64,000 nucleotides of DNA from Sycon ciliatum (GCF_964019385.1 NC_088653.1:17948889-18012888), one strand, 5' to 3'. Shown: positions 40,347 to 51,245, counted from the first letter of the stretch. Numbers and translations: made by a program. The notes: generated by a model from the sequence alone, not told the origin.

Positions 40347-41120
40347 AGTAGTAGTAGTAGTAGTAGAATTTATTATTTTACTAGGGAACTCCCAACAGGC
40401 GTTGCCTTTTTACTGGGAACCCTAGGAATGACTTGGTGCTTGTGACAAATGCAGAAAGGGCCTTAGCTTGACGACATCCAGGTGAAAGCATGTTCCATCT
40501 GTCTGCTGCCAAAAATGAAATAGCATTCAGGCCGTAACGCTCTGGGTAGGTTCAGAGCGGCTGAAGCTTGACCGCGGGTAGCAGCATTTGTGCGGCATGA
40601 TGCAGAGCGGGGGTAAATATCGTGCTTAAAAGAGGACTGGTGCAACGAGATAGACACCTAAAAACAAACACAAACAGCTTCAAGTTTACACGGCGAGAGA
40701 AAGTATACAGGTTATATTTGGTGAGAATGAAATCGATAGAAGTATACTGATCATGGCCAAACACTCGCCTTAGGCACCTATTGCTGGTTGACTCAAGTTT
40801 GTCTCTGAGTTTAGCAGACAAGCAGTGGCATAGTCCAAGGTACTCTGGACAATTGTCAGGTAAAACATGCGGCGGCCGGTCATGGAGACATCGCGGCGCC
40901 CGTGGCGGAATGAGGCAACCTTGCACTGTGCCTTTGCGCACACACGCTCAACCTGCTGCTCGAAGCTGAGCGACGAGTCCAATACGAGGCCAAGGTACAG
41001 AACATGGCTGGACTCGGGGATTACGGTGCCTTTGCAGGTGATGCTGGGGATCACGCCCCCCCCCCCCCCTTTAATTAGGAAAGTGAGATTGAACACAACG
41101 ATCACAATAACACAATGATC
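40347..41120 (-). pseudogene. LINE 3' end with (TAG)n tail
   Basis: On the minus strand, frames give the RT C-terminal part. YLGLVLDSSLSFEQQVERVC (near 41,000) is followed by RMFYLTIVQSTLDYATACLL, then a frame change to NRCLRRVFGHDQYTSI and a short C-terminal tail. This is the thumb and connector region of a Jockey/CR1-like ORF2. A C run at 41,056-41,068 interrupts it, and a (TAG)6 tract at 40,347-40,366 forms the 3' tail. It is 5'-truncated and dead. Confidence 0.85.
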
Positions 41121-42184
41121 AGTTTCGCGCCGCACCTCCGAGACAGCTGCTTACTCCTTTATAATTATTACGTTACTAGCTCATCACTAGCAGAGTCTCA
41201 GTCGCATCCCGCTTCACGTTTGATGCTTGTGAACGTCGTACAGGATCAGACACGCGTCGCAATCAGGATGGCACAACAGCTGCCAAGATGACACAACATC
41301 CCATGCAGAGGATCTAGAGTCTCGTTTTCTGAAGAGCATGACGGTGGTCCGGGTGGTTATGCACGCTCGCAAATGCCAATCTGCCCATCCGCTTGGTCTC
41401 CTCGCTTCCTCTTGGCCTGAAATAGAAGAGGCGCGCACAACATGAATGGTTGGGCTGTGAAAAAAGGAAAACGCAGTGGTGATGAACGATGAATCAACAG
41501 ATTCTTTGATCTGCATCTCTGGCAAATTGTTCAGCACTATAATTATGCTGCCAGTACCCTGAGCTGACTGTATGCCTTAACCCTGAGACAATTTGAATCA
41601 TACATGTATATAATTGTGATACATGTACATGTAGCATGATCGCATCAATTGGATTATCCTTCCTCGAGAGCCCGGACTCACGCCGTCAAGTCGCGCTATG
41701 ACTATGAGTATTGATCAGAAGTCGGAAACGCTTCCTCCCTCCCCCCCCCCCCCCACCGCATTTTCACTCACGTCTGTCTTGGTTTGCGGCTGGCAGGTCG
41801 CGCCAACCTAGTGATTCTTGGCGCAACACGACCTCACGGGCTAGGACTGGTGGAAACCGAGTGCTTGATACCGCACTGCCTGAAGAACTCAAGTCGACCA
41901 GTTAAGGCTTCTTGTCGCCCCTGTTTGTCAGCGAAGGTACTCTGAGAAACGCTGCTAGACACACTGCGTTCAGCTAGGCTGATGCACGCGCCCGATCCCA
42001 AACACGCTGTTTGTCGTTGTCTGTAGAAAGCAGGGGCTGACCTGGGGTAGCTCTCCAGATTGTTGTCTCGCTTGTCTAAGCGAAAACGGGGAAGTATTAG
42101 TTTAGCTCTAGCTCCATCATCGTCGACGGGTACTGCACCTTACACTGGCCAGGCTGGCGAGATAATCTGTGCGGACCCTGCAAG
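41121..42184. other. Upstream region of the receptor gene; no feature certain
   Basis: Contains a C run at 41,740-41,755 and several TACATGTA words. Promoter and 5' UTR of the plus-strand gene probably lie in its right part, but no TATA or initiator stands out. Confidence 0.35.
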
Positions 42185-42266
42185 ATGCTTCGCCACACAG
42201 CTATCCGCTCAATGGCGATTGTGATGATCCTCTGCTGGATGATGTCGTCATGCCTAGCATCGACAC
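42185..42266 (+). CDS. Signal-peptide exon of a FN3-containing receptor (exon 1)
   Basis: ATG at 42,185 opens 27 codons: MLRHTAIRS, a hydrophobic core MAIVMILCWMM, then SSCLAST, followed by the donor CAC then GTAAGT, leaving phase 1. Charge, hydrophobic core and small residues at the end make a typical signal peptide. Phase 1 matches the candidate exon at 49,849. Splicing would cross an intron of about 7.6 kb filled by an R1 copy, a MITE and a DIRS element. The link to the later exons is inferred from phase and strand; the exon itself has good support. Confidence 0.6.
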
Positions 42267-42796
42267 GTAAGTACAATTAGAATCAACTGAGTGGGTTGTA
42301 CTATGTTTTTTGCTGAGCTAGTCTGTTCCTAAAAACAGGAGTTTGTGTACAGACTATGCCTGTCTATGTGAATTCGTGTCATCGAAGTACCACGTTACTG
42401 TAAAAGGAAAATACAAGCATGGAGTGTTGTGTAGATCAGAAAGGGGAGTTTGGATTCAAGCTCAGTGTAAGCCCGTGTGCAATGATCCTCGCGATTACCG
42501 GTAACTGTTAAACACCCTCGATCATGCCTGAGAATAATAAAAATCGTTAACGCTATTTTGTTAAGTTGAAAGTAATTTGAAATCAAATAGTGACAAGGTC
42601 TGGAGAGTGTGTTGGTTGCTATTCCAAAGGTTGACTGTACGTGTTCCATGCTTCAAGTACGGATTTGTTGATCCAAATCCCAACCAGACGTGGAACGCTC
42701 TTGAAGTGATGCCTGTGGGCTAGCCAACACCGCCAAAGCACAGTATTCGCAGGTGGAGCTATAGCTAGCAAGGTGCAACAGTAGGCGTGCATGAAA
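42267..42796. other. Intron 1, no other feature
   Basis: Unique sequence, with R1-like words only near 42,770 (GGCGTGCATGAAA). Confidence 0.5.
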
Positions 42797-43172
42797 CTGT
42801 CCCCGGGGAAAATTGCAATTCCGCGGCCGCGTTTTTTTCCGCGTTTTTTGCGATTTTTTAAAAGACCGCGTTTTCCGCGATTTTCCCGCGTTTTTTGAAC
42901 TTTTTTGTTACTCTACACGTACACACAGTGCACTGTTCGGTCAGCAACTTCTCATCGTGGCGGCTTTTTACTCAAATATGACGAGTGCTTACACCAGAGA
43001 CTTGTAACTGATTGATTTCACTACAAACTCACTGAAAATTGCCGCACATCAATATTATTCACCGCATATTTACCGCATATTTACCGCAAATTCACCGCAA
43101 ATTATGCCATATTATGCCGCGTTTATCCCAGCGTTTTTTGCGATTTTTTTCCGCAATTTTCCCCGGGGACAG
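42797..43172. mobile_element. 376-bp MITE with ATGAAA duplication
   Basis: Ends CTGTCCCCGGGGAAAATTGC and GCAATTTTCCCCGGGGACAG are perfect 20-bp inverted repeats. ATGAAA flanks both sides (42,791-42,796 and 43,173-43,178). R1 copy 2 shows the empty site as GCGTGCATGAAAGGAATGAG. The interior is rich in GCGTTTTTTGCGATTTT words. A 6-bp duplication is unusual, so the superfamily is unassigned. Confidence 0.85.
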
Positions 43173-43412
43173 ATGAAAGGAATGAGCTTACTCTGGTTTG
43201 ATCTTTGTTGTGGTACGCGACCTGCAATTACTTGGACAGAGGTGTGACCCCGGTCATGAAGTATAACTTATTTCACTCTCTGATTGTTAATCGCAGCCTG
43301 GTGACCATGTTGACGGCTGCTGGCAAGAAAACTAGCACTTCGCAGCCGCGGCATGGTCTCAGATTGGGAGTTAGAGCTGGGAGCCACGTCCACTGAGCTA
43401 GCGATTCTTTCG
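43173..43412 (+). repeat. R1 family, copy 3 (left part)
   Basis: Matches 30,612-30,830, from GGAATGAGCTTA to CCACTGAGCTAG. It ends where the DIRS element begins and resumes at 48,624. Confidence 0.8.
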
Positions 43413-43431
43413 ATTGCATGTCGGAGTTTCC

Positions 43432-43568
43432 GGTGAGATATAACTATGTCTAGCCCTCGCGATTTACGCGATTTCATGCTCGAACACAGCATTTTTTTAA
43501 AGTTCAATATTCTAATGAAGCTGTACTTGATGCAGCTCATCCAAGGCCCTTCAGGCCTTTTTTCATGC
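43432..43568 (+). repeat. DIRS left inverted terminal repeat
   Basis: Contains GTGAGATATAACTATGTC, CCTCGCGATTTACGCG and AAGGCCCTTCAGGCC. It is the reverse complement of 48,430-48,560 with one or two differences. Confidence 0.9.
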
Positions 43569-43599
43569 TCGAACAAGAAGTGCCTTGGATATTTTCCTC

Positions 43600-44200
43600 T
43601 CACCGTCTTAGACTCTCAGCGATGGAGAAGCTGTTAGAGTCTTTGCGTGACGATGATCAGGCGGCTCGCCGCCTTGCCCACGTGCCGGCCGATGCGGTCG
43701 AAACCCCCTGAGCCGTGGATGCGGGCGTGTGATGACACCCCAAGATGGGCCGGGTGCTTTTAGTGTTTTGCGTCCACGCGAGTCACGCCGTGACTTTGGG
43801 TCGTGTGATGTTTCTGGCGAAGCCAGGACACGAGTGGCTGGTGGCTCCAGCCCGGCACCTTGTCGGCACCATAGTGCGTCCTTAAATGTGACGAGCACTA
43901 CCGGCCTAAACGGCCTGAACGGTCTCACGACCTGCTTGGCCTAAGTGCCTACGAGTCCGGCGGACACTGTTGCCAGTGCCTCCGAGTGTGAGTCTGACTG
44001 TTCTCAGTCAAAGACCGGCATACTCCGACTCAGATGAGGGTGAGCACTACTCTAGTCTCTAGACTAGTCTAGTTCTAGTCAGAGCTCAGATGCTAGTGCC
44101 GACTCGGAGTCCTCACATCAGGACAGTGTTACTTGCCACCACCTCGGGCGTAGCACGCGGGCCAAACGGTCCCAATCACATCCACCTCACATGTCTGCTG
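43600..44200 (+). pseudogene. Possible gag-region remnant of the DIRS element
   Basis: GC-rich stretch with broken plus-strand frames, one of which is rich in Ser and acidic residues near 44,090-44,140 (DASADSESSHQD). It lies where a DIRS gag-like ORF would be. No domain is recognised, so the call rests on position. Confidence 0.3.
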
Positions 44201-44254
44201 TATTGCTGCTCCATATACATTGTTGCCGCAGCGGCATCTTGATGTGATGGTCTG

Positions 44255-44995
44255 ATGTTGTAACAGTGTACCCATTTGCTAGGCCAGCTTGGTGCGTTCC
44301 CGTGGAATTTGCCGGGGCACCATATTTGTAACGGCGATTCCGTTTGCTGTTGCCGTGGCCGTATTTGTCACATGATTGGTGCATTCCCGTTGAAGTTGCC
44401 CAGCCGGGCACCACGTTTGTCAGTTGTGCCTGTTTGAAGTTGCCAGGCCAGCTTGTATTGGTGCGTTCCCGTTGAGTTTGCCGGGGCACCATGTTTGAAA
44501 CGGCGTTCCCGTCTGCTGTTGCCGGGGCCGTGTTTGTATTGGTGCATTCCCGTTGAAGTTGCCCAGCGGAGCACCACATTTGTCAGTTGTGCCGCTTTAC
44601 AGTTGCCAGGCCAGCTTGCATTGGTGTGTTCCCGTTGAGTTTTCCGGTCACCATGTTTATAACGGCTTTCCCGTTCGCTGTTGCCGGGGCCGTGTTTGCA
44701 TTGGTGCACTCACGCTGAAGTTGCCGAGCGGGGCACCACGTTTGTCAGTTGTGCCTGTTTGAAGCTACCAGGCCAGCTTGTATTAGTGCGCTCCCGTTGA
44801 GTTTACCGGGGCACCATATTTGTAACGGTGTTCCCGTTTGCTGATGCCGGGGCTGTGTTTGTATTGGTGCATTCCCGTTGACGTTGCCCAGCGGAGCACC
44901 ATGTTTGTCAATTGCGCCTGTTTGAAGTTGCCAGGCCAATCCTGTAACGCGCACCCGTTTGCTGTTGCCGGGTGACATGTTTGTCAATTGTGCTT
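44255..44995. repeat. About 160-bp tandem repeat inside the DIRS element
   Basis: The word CCAGGCCAGCTTG or variants recurs at about 44,280, 44,449, 44,605, 44,769 and 44,932. Each period has three related sub-blocks with TTCCCGTTG and CACCATGTTTGT. The minus-strand frames read a matching repeated peptide (TGTHQYKLAWQLQ, HGPGNS), which follows from the repeat. Confidence 0.85.
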
Positions 44996-45379
44996 GTAGC
45001 ATACTGCCGTGATGTGCAATTAATAACAGGCCGCCGGAGCTGGTCAGGTTATTACCGGACCAACTTTTCAGCCACGAACACGTGTTTCCTGCTGTGGAGG
45101 GCAGGTGTACCCGTCATACCCTACACAAAGTATAACGGCCATAATACTACCGGACCACTCACACGCTGCATCCGGCGCCGGTCCTGAGTAAGGCGATAAT
45201 AATTACGAGCCATGCATTGGTTTGTTTTGCCAATGGCTTTTTGTGGTACACGGCAATTTGCTATCATTCGTGGCATTTCACAGAGTGACGAATGTGTGAA
45301 GACAAAACAAAAAGAAAAGAAATAATTTTAATAATGGCAAACCCCGGCCCCCACAATTATCAACCTCCGAGCGCTGAAC

Positions 45380-46500
45380 AGCTATCTGTAGTATCACCAC
45401 TTCGCGCTGGAGTCATTGAAGACAGTGCCGGATCACCTGCAGCTAGGGGATGTGATGATCGGGATAGACTTAAGAGATGTTTATTTCTCCAGTCCAGCGG
45501 CTCGATCGTCAGTTTCTCCAGTTTTCAGTGGCATCAACAGATTTCCCAGTTTAACTGTCTACCCTTTGGCTTGCGCAGTGGTCCCAGAGGCCAGAGTATT
45601 CACCAAGACTGACTCTGCACCCTGTGGTGAAGATGGTACGTTCGCTCGGCCTACACCTGGTTATTTACCTCGCCGACGTATTTATCATGGCACAGACAAC
45701 GTCCGACCTGTTTCGCCCTGTTGCTACCATTCTTCATCTGCTGATTGGTCTTGGGTTCGACATCAACTGGACGCAGTCGTATCTGATTCCCACCAGGCAG
45801 ATACAATACCTGGGTATTCAGGTCAACTCCGTCACCATGGAGTTCTCATTGTCAGACTCGAAAGCATCCACGCTTCAACAACAATGTGCGCGTCTGCTGG
45901 CTGCTCACACCGTATGTCTTCGGGGTATTGAGTCAATTGTGGGCATGATGGTGTCCACCATGGTTCCTGCATCACTTAACTATCGTCGCTTGCAGTGTTT
46001 GAAAACCACGTTCCTACGGCAGGGTCCCTTTTACACTTACAGATTACTCTCAGTCATGAGTGCCATGCCGAGATTCATTAGTGGATAATGCCAATGTCAC
46101 CACAGGCGGCTGATGGACATCTGCCGAGAAACAGCTTCACATGAATGTCCCCAGCTTCACATGAATGTCCTGGAACCGCTCACAGCCCAGTATGCTGTCC
46201 AGTCGCTAGCGCCTTCTCTATACCAGGGCAGTATTCTCCTGCAGCTCGACTAACGTGTGGCTGTTTCCTGTTTGCCTCGCACTGGCAGCCGTTCATCACC
46301 GACATTAGACAGGATAGCTGCCACGCTGTGGGAGTGGTGTCAGTCTGCTCAGAGATATCACTTTGATTCCCAATATCTACCTGATGCAGTGAATACAGTT
46401 GCCGATTATCACTCTCGCCATCACACCGATACCAGCGACTGGATGCTCGACCGGTCAGTTTTCCAGGATCACCAGATCATGTGACCGAGTACCTGCGACC
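45380..46500 (+). pseudogene. DIRS reverse transcriptase and RNase H remnant
   Basis: Frames broken at about 45,530 and 45,620 give an RT palm with GDVMIGIDLRDVYFSS (near 45,450, motif A) and NCLPFGLRSGPR (near 45,555, motif B). Then comes LVIYLADVFIMAQ (near 45,660, motif C region, where the usual YxDD reads YLAD). LLIGLGFDINWTQSYLIPTR and IQYLGIQVNSVTMEFSLSDS follow. Further on, IYLPDAVNTVADYHSRHH and DWMLDRSVF (near 46,375-46,460) match the end of the DIRS RNase H. The changed YADV-type catalytic site and the frameshifts make it inactive. Confidence 0.85.
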
Positions 46501-46522
46501 TGTTTGCATCTCGCACTAACTT

Positions 46523-47801
46523 TTGACTGCACACGTACGTCAGTTGGCGCCCATATGCACACAGCCCGCATGCCTTCCGTCTCGACTGGTCCTGCCTGCA
46601 AGTCTATGCCTTCCCTCCAATCTATCTGATTGGCAAATGCCCGGCCAGGGTTGTTCTACAGGAGATCCAATCCATAGTCATGGTCACTCCGCTTTGGCCC
46701 GGCCAGGCTTGGGTTCCAGCTCTCTTGGCACTAGTGGTGGACATTCCGCGTGTGCTGTCAACCTCTCCGGTCTTGTTCGCTGGTCCAGATCACAAAGTTC
46801 ACCCGTCAGTACAGTCAGCTCACTTCACCCTGGTCGCATGGAAACTCTCCAGGCTAGCAACAGCCGCAGCGGAGTTTCGGACGACCCTGCCAACCTACTC
46901 TTGGCGTCCTGGCGTTCCCTCACCGACTGTGTGTATCAGTCGGCATGGAACACATGGTGTGATTGGTGTGCCACACGGCAAATTGCTTCCCTGGGTGTTC
47001 TCTCAGAGGTCCTCGATTTTCTGACCTCTTCATTCCGTCTGGCTCGACTGTATCATACGCTAGGGTTGTACCGGTCAGCCATGTCAATGACGCTTCCTCC
47101 CATCGATGGCGTTGTGGTTGGCCCGCATCCTCTGGTGTCTCATATGCTACCTGGTGCATACCAGTTCCGTCCTTCTCAGCCGTGCTATGGCAGCATGTGG
47201 AATGTACAGGCAGTCCTGGATTGGTTCCGGAACATGTCCTTCACGCATGAGTCTCTCAAAGAACTGACTCTCAGGTTGACTATGCTGCTGGCTCTGACGG
47301 GTGCCCGGCGTTGCTCTGAGCTGCAGAAGCTCGATGTTCGTTTTATGGACATTATTGTCAACGCTGCTTCATTTGGGATCCCCACTTTTACCCAGAATCA
47401 GCGCGTCGGTGATCCAGCCAAGCAGTTTGTCTTCCCTGCTTGCCCTCAGCACCCTCCGTTGTGTGTGGATGCTCTAAGGCAGTATTCTGCTCGCACACAG
47501 AGAGAGAGAGTTTCCCGCCCGCTGCCGCCGCGTCTGCCAACCCTCTGCTGCTGTCGCTCCGACGTCCTCACAAGCTGGTCTCACCGAGCACCGTTGCCGC
47601 TGAGGTGGCTCCTCACTTCCATGTCGGATGCTGGTGTGGACACCATCGTTTTTCACGGCGCATTCCACACGTAGTGCGGCCACCTCCGCTGCCTGTCGGA
47701 AGGGAGCCTCTGTACCCGACATCCTCTGGGCCACCGCCTGGGCGCAATCCTCTATATTCCAGAGGTTGTATTCTCGTGATGTTTCACCCTCCTCCTTCTG
47801 A
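46523..47801 (+). pseudogene. DIRS tyrosine recombinase, frameshifted near the active site
   Basis: The 383-aa frame (46,523-47,674) carries, after a short linker, the recombinase N-terminal helices (YQSAWNTWCDWC, then YHTLGLYRSAMSMTLPPI) and the catalytic domain with LLALTGARRCSELQKLD, which contains the first active-site arginine. The frame breaks at about 47,665. The next frame (to 47,801) reads SAATSAACRKGASVPDILWA and QRLYSRDV, the last box with the nucleophile tyrosine. At the break the HxxR box is damaged by what looks like loss of two bases in the histidine codon. The enzyme would integrate circular cDNA; this copy cannot make it in one frame. Confidence 0.85.
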
Positions 47802-48274
47802 TGGCACCACCTTCGGTGCGACTGTCCTTGGCTGACAGTCTGTTATTCCGCCGCTCATGATTGCGGCCGATAGGGTCCACGGCTTCAGTCCGCCGTGTTC
47901 TTTTCTCCTACACATTTGGGTTTTTCTCAGACCTTTTCCTTTCCAAAGGTCCTGTATATACCTGGTGCACCAGTTTTTCCCAGGTGTTCCCACTCTGGAG
48001 TTTGCATTGTCCGTTAATTCTGCATAGTTGACAATGCTAAGTTGTATTCCATTTTGGTATGATCTACTTCACTCGCCGTTCCGTGCGTAAGTTTTATGAT
48101 AATTCCATCTGTACTCAGTGATGGTCATTCGGTGGTCTGTGCCTGGCATAGTGTGGGCTGATTATGCTTGTTTATCATGCCACGCACCTTTTACTAGAAC
48201 TTTCACTGAGTCCTTGTGTGGACAGTGTGATAGTTTCTTGTTTCCGCTCAGGGTGCGGAACCGACTTTAAACAA

Positions 48275-48392
48275 GACATAGCTATATCTCACCGGAAACT
48301 CCGACATGCAATTTCCCATTTCACAAGCAATGGAAAATTGTGTAGTGAAGTGGGAATTGTATAAGGAGTTGGAGGTGAGATATAACTATGTC
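48275..48392. other. DIRS internal complementary region
   Basis: The left part (to about 48,310) is the reverse complement of the outer left end (TTGCATGTCGGAGTTTCC), and the right part (to 48,392) is the reverse complement of the outer right end 48,540-48,623. The two ends are joined through a single ATT. This is the template thought to allow circular DNA formation in DIRS elements. Confidence 0.9.
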
Positions 48393-48429
48393 CCACCCAC
48401 CCACCCTGTTTGGGTTTGTTCTCCATGAA

Positions 48430-48560
48430 AATAGGCCTGAAGGGCCTTGGATGAGCTGCATCAAGTACAGCTTCATTAGAATATTTAACTTTAAAAAAAT
48501 GCTGTGTTCGAGCATGAAATCGCGTAAATCGCGAGGGCTAGACATAGTTATATCTCACCT
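48430..48560 (-). repeat. DIRS right inverted terminal repeat
   Basis: Complement of the left terminal repeat, extended outward by 63 bp (48,561-48,623), which include CTTCACTACACAATTTTCC. Confidence 0.9.
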
Positions 48561-48623
48561 CCAACTCCTTATACAATTCCCACTTCACTACACAATTTTC
48601 CATTGCTTGTGAAATGGGAAATT

Positions 48624-49230
48624 TCGAACGTGAAATCTCACGGCCAAATGGTCCTCGCGTTGCAGCGTGATACTTCAACACGACAGAGCTAGAGCACCAA
48701 CTCACAGCGATAAAAGCCGTATCAGCGCACTTTTTTCTCACGTTCGAAATGGAAAAAAAAACGTGAAGTGTAAACTCCCCATTACTTGTAACTTAGGGGC
48801 GAGCAACACATGGCCATGGGTTCGTAGATTTAGATCTGCTCCTTATGATTTTTACAGCAACGAACCCGCCTTCATTCACGTCATCTAGAAGGTATGATTT
48901 ACACACAGTCATGTACTTGTACTCCGCGATCCGAAGTAGGGTAATTCTATGGTGCATTTCTACGACTAGTTTGCACGTATGGATGCAGTGAAAGGGATTG
49001 TCGGTCTGCAACCAATTTTTGGTGGGTCTGAGCTCCTCACTTCTGGAGCTGCTTCTGCGCCTTGATCGTAGAGGGTGGTGGCGTTCCTGCGGATGCGGAA
49101 AACTCGGCCTCCAGCGGAGTGTCACGCGAACCGCGATATTTTTGCACGTACATGTACTACTAGTAGTAGTATTGCATGACATGACTGCTGCCTTTGTCTT
49201 TGTAGGAAACTATTGAACGGAAACGAGACA
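48624..49230 (+). repeat. R1 family, copy 3 (right part)
   Basis: Continues R1 from GAACGTGAAATCTCACGGCC, and matches 30,870-31,140 and then 28,930-29,220. It shows R1 uninterrupted at the sites where the LTR element (near 48,898) and Harbinger-like element sit in the other copies. Confidence 0.75.
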
Positions 49231-49254
49231 GTCGTATCGACTTCGAGTTTGATT

Positions 49255-49345
49255 TTAAAGTTGTTTGCTCACCATTTCGAAGCTCGCGACTTTACTTGTC
49301 TGACTCACGACTGACATTCAGAGCACTAGAGAAGTCCGCCGAACC
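49255..49345 (-). repeat. Fragment of the 478-bp retrozyme family
   Basis: Plus-strand words TTTGCTCACCATTTCG, GACTTTACTTG, CTGACTCACGACTG and CGAACCTTCGACTCGG follow the order of the minus array. No hammerhead is included. Confidence 0.7.
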
Positions 49346-49848
49346 TTCGACTCGGTCACGGACACTTGAATGGTCTCTTCAGGGCAATGTTCTGCTTATG
49401 GTTGTGGGAAAGTTTTGAAGCAGTTTATGAAACTGAAGAAAGTTGAGATTTCTTCCAAAACAACAAAAGTTGCGAAAAAACGTGGCAAGCATCTTTGGGA
49501 AAGGGCTTGGCACACGGGGGTACTCATGGATGCGGCTAGTGGAGTTACTCGGCTCTTGCGCCAGTGGTTGCGAGATTTATCAGCTCACCCCCACCATATC
49601 ATGCCCACTGTTCGGCGCTGCATCGGCCGCTAGGCTAGGGTTAGCAACCGTCGTTAGCAACCGTCGTTAGTTCCCTTCGCGAATTCGGCAAGGGACACGA
49701 TATTTTACTCTCTTCTTTTGACCAACGCTTCCTGGTACTGCTCTGAAGAGTGGCCCACGGGGGAAACCATATGTGACAGTATGTGTGCGTGTGCCAGTGA
49801 GCTGATGTGCTTATTATCATTATTATTCTGTTCGCTCTGTGCTAAAAG
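49346..49848. other. Intron 1 of the receptor gene, no other feature
   Basis: Unique sequence. GTTAGCAACCGTC is repeated twice at 49,639-49,668. Confidence 0.5.
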
Positions 49849-50027
49849 CGAAGTCATCAGCTGTGCTTGAGGCAACGCCCGCATGTGCCGGTGAAATTCG
49901 TCTCCTTCTGAAGAGAAGCGCTCTAACTCTGGTCGCACCAGCAGCAGCGGTGAGCGAGGAGTTCGTCTCGCATGATGGTGACCCAGCATCACATGTGAAG
50001 GAGCAAGCAGGACAAAATGCCGTGAAG
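49849..50027 (+). CDS. Candidate exon 2 of the receptor gene
   Basis: The acceptor TGTGCTAAAAG at 49,848 and donor AAG then GTGAGC at 50,028 bound 179 bp that are open in the phase-1-in, phase-0-out frame required by neighbouring exons. The product reads KSSAVLEATPACAG, then KRSALTLVAPAAAVSEEF and HVKEQAGQNAVK, plausibly a linker and first strands of an extracellular domain leading into the FN3 exon at 51,305. The acceptor has a weak pyrimidine tract. No domain stands alone, so support comes from phase fit and open frame. Confidence 0.45.
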
Positions 50028-51154
50028 GTGAGCTACAGGGAGGGCCAGGTTCAGAATCTTAGGATCTGCGTGTTTCAAATCATAGTGCCGTAGACTCTCC
50101 TGATGTAGTTTTATTTGAAGTCCTGCGCATTCACACACCGACTACAAATACAATACAGCATGGAAGCGAATGTGAAAATGCTGTATTTTGTGCCACCTCG
50201 TCAGCAGGTTTGTGTGGCAACAGTTCCTCAGTTTCCCTGATTGTATCCACACAGTGTCTTCTTCAATATGTGGAGGCTCCATCTCTAACAGGCATCAGTT
50301 AGCAAATACCTCTCACACATAAGTAAAGGGGGGGGGGGCGGGCTCAAAAAGAAAGCCATTTTCAATTCAATTGGAACCTCCTAGAGCACACTTTTCGTAC
50401 TGCTGTCAACTGCATACTCACAGGAGAAGCTGATCTTAAAATCAAAGCAGAGGTCTCTCCGGTACATATTTGCACCCAGCCCAAAGTTCAAACGAGTTAT
50501 CCCCAGCGCAACCGATAAGTTGATTGTTGTGCGCTAGAGATCAATGTGGCTAATGAGTATTCTGTTGAGGGGGGGGGGGGCTATGAATGATACCATCCAG
50601 ATATCATCCTCCTTTAGCACTGTCAAGCACATGCAAATTACATAAGGCAATTTGCAAGTGATTCTGGGGGGGGGGGGGGGGATACGTTGTAATGAACTAT
50701 ATTTTTTACTCTTCAGGTTATCGGTCCCGATCAATGGACATTACGCTTGAAAATCTCAACATTACTTTCCATCATTTGATGACAATCATTTTAAAAGTAA
50801 CCTGAAGGCTTGTGTATTGCGCAATAGTTTTCTCCATTTGTTGTGCTTTGATCAATGGACAGCAGTCTTGAAAATCCTCAAGACTGTTGCCCATCAAATG
50901 ATGGATTTTCCCCTGACCTGGAAAGTGGATCCGAGAATGTCGGAACATTTTGCTGTGGACATGGAAGTCCGTTGAGAAGTCTAGCGGCCACGGGTCGCTG
51001 GTCTTGCCGCCGTTTGAGCAATGCTGCTCCATTTTCACAACGTAATTGTGAGCTACAGTGCGTGTAGGCGCTAAGGCAGTATGGGCGCCGGCGGATTTCA
51101 ATGTCCACAGCAGCAGTTTTGTGTTGTATGCCATTATGCTAGCGATTGTTTGTG
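50028..51154. other. Intron with G runs and a short direct repeat
   Basis: G runs at 50,328, 50,570 and 50,667. GATCAATGGACA...CTTGAAAATC occurs at 50,730 and 50,851. No gene was recognised. Confidence 0.45.
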
Positions 51155-51245
51155 CCTTGCCGTTCCAGGAGCAACGGAACGTCTCGGTGGTGTTGGTTAT
51201 CATTGTCAATTCTACGCCCGTTTTCTCTCAAGTTCGAAATTGAAA
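51155..51245 (+). pseudogene. Duplicated 5' part of FN3 exon (pseudo-exon)
   Basis: The words TTGCCGTTCCAGGAGCA and GTGTTGGTTATC at 51,158-51,210 repeat the acceptor and first codons of the exon at 51,305, about 136 bp upstream. The frame reads EQRNVSVVLVI, then diverges and stops after QVRN at 51,243. Use of this acceptor would truncate the protein. Confidence 0.65.

Larger units (their letters stand above)
43413..48623 (+). mobile_element. DIRS-type tyrosine-recombinase retrotransposon, degenerate
   Basis: About 5.2 kb. It has unequal inverted terminal repeats, an internal complementary region near the right end (48,275-48,392), a DIRS-type reverse transcriptase/RNase H remnant (45,380-46,500) and a tyrosine recombinase (46,880-47,801). 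The shared terminal repeat is 43,432-43,568 against 48,430-48,560; the right end extends 63 bp further and the left 19 bp. The complementary region is the joined complement of the two outer ends, as in DIRS-1. ATT is present at both outer ends and once in the joined copy. There is no target duplication, as expected for recombinase-mediated integration. Several frameshifts make it inactive. Confidence 0.88.

Noticed and set aside
44187..44709. Minus-strand 130- and 113-aa frames as a repeat protein gene
   Set aside because: They follow the 160-bp minisatellite inside the DIRS element and have no domain, start context or splice sites.
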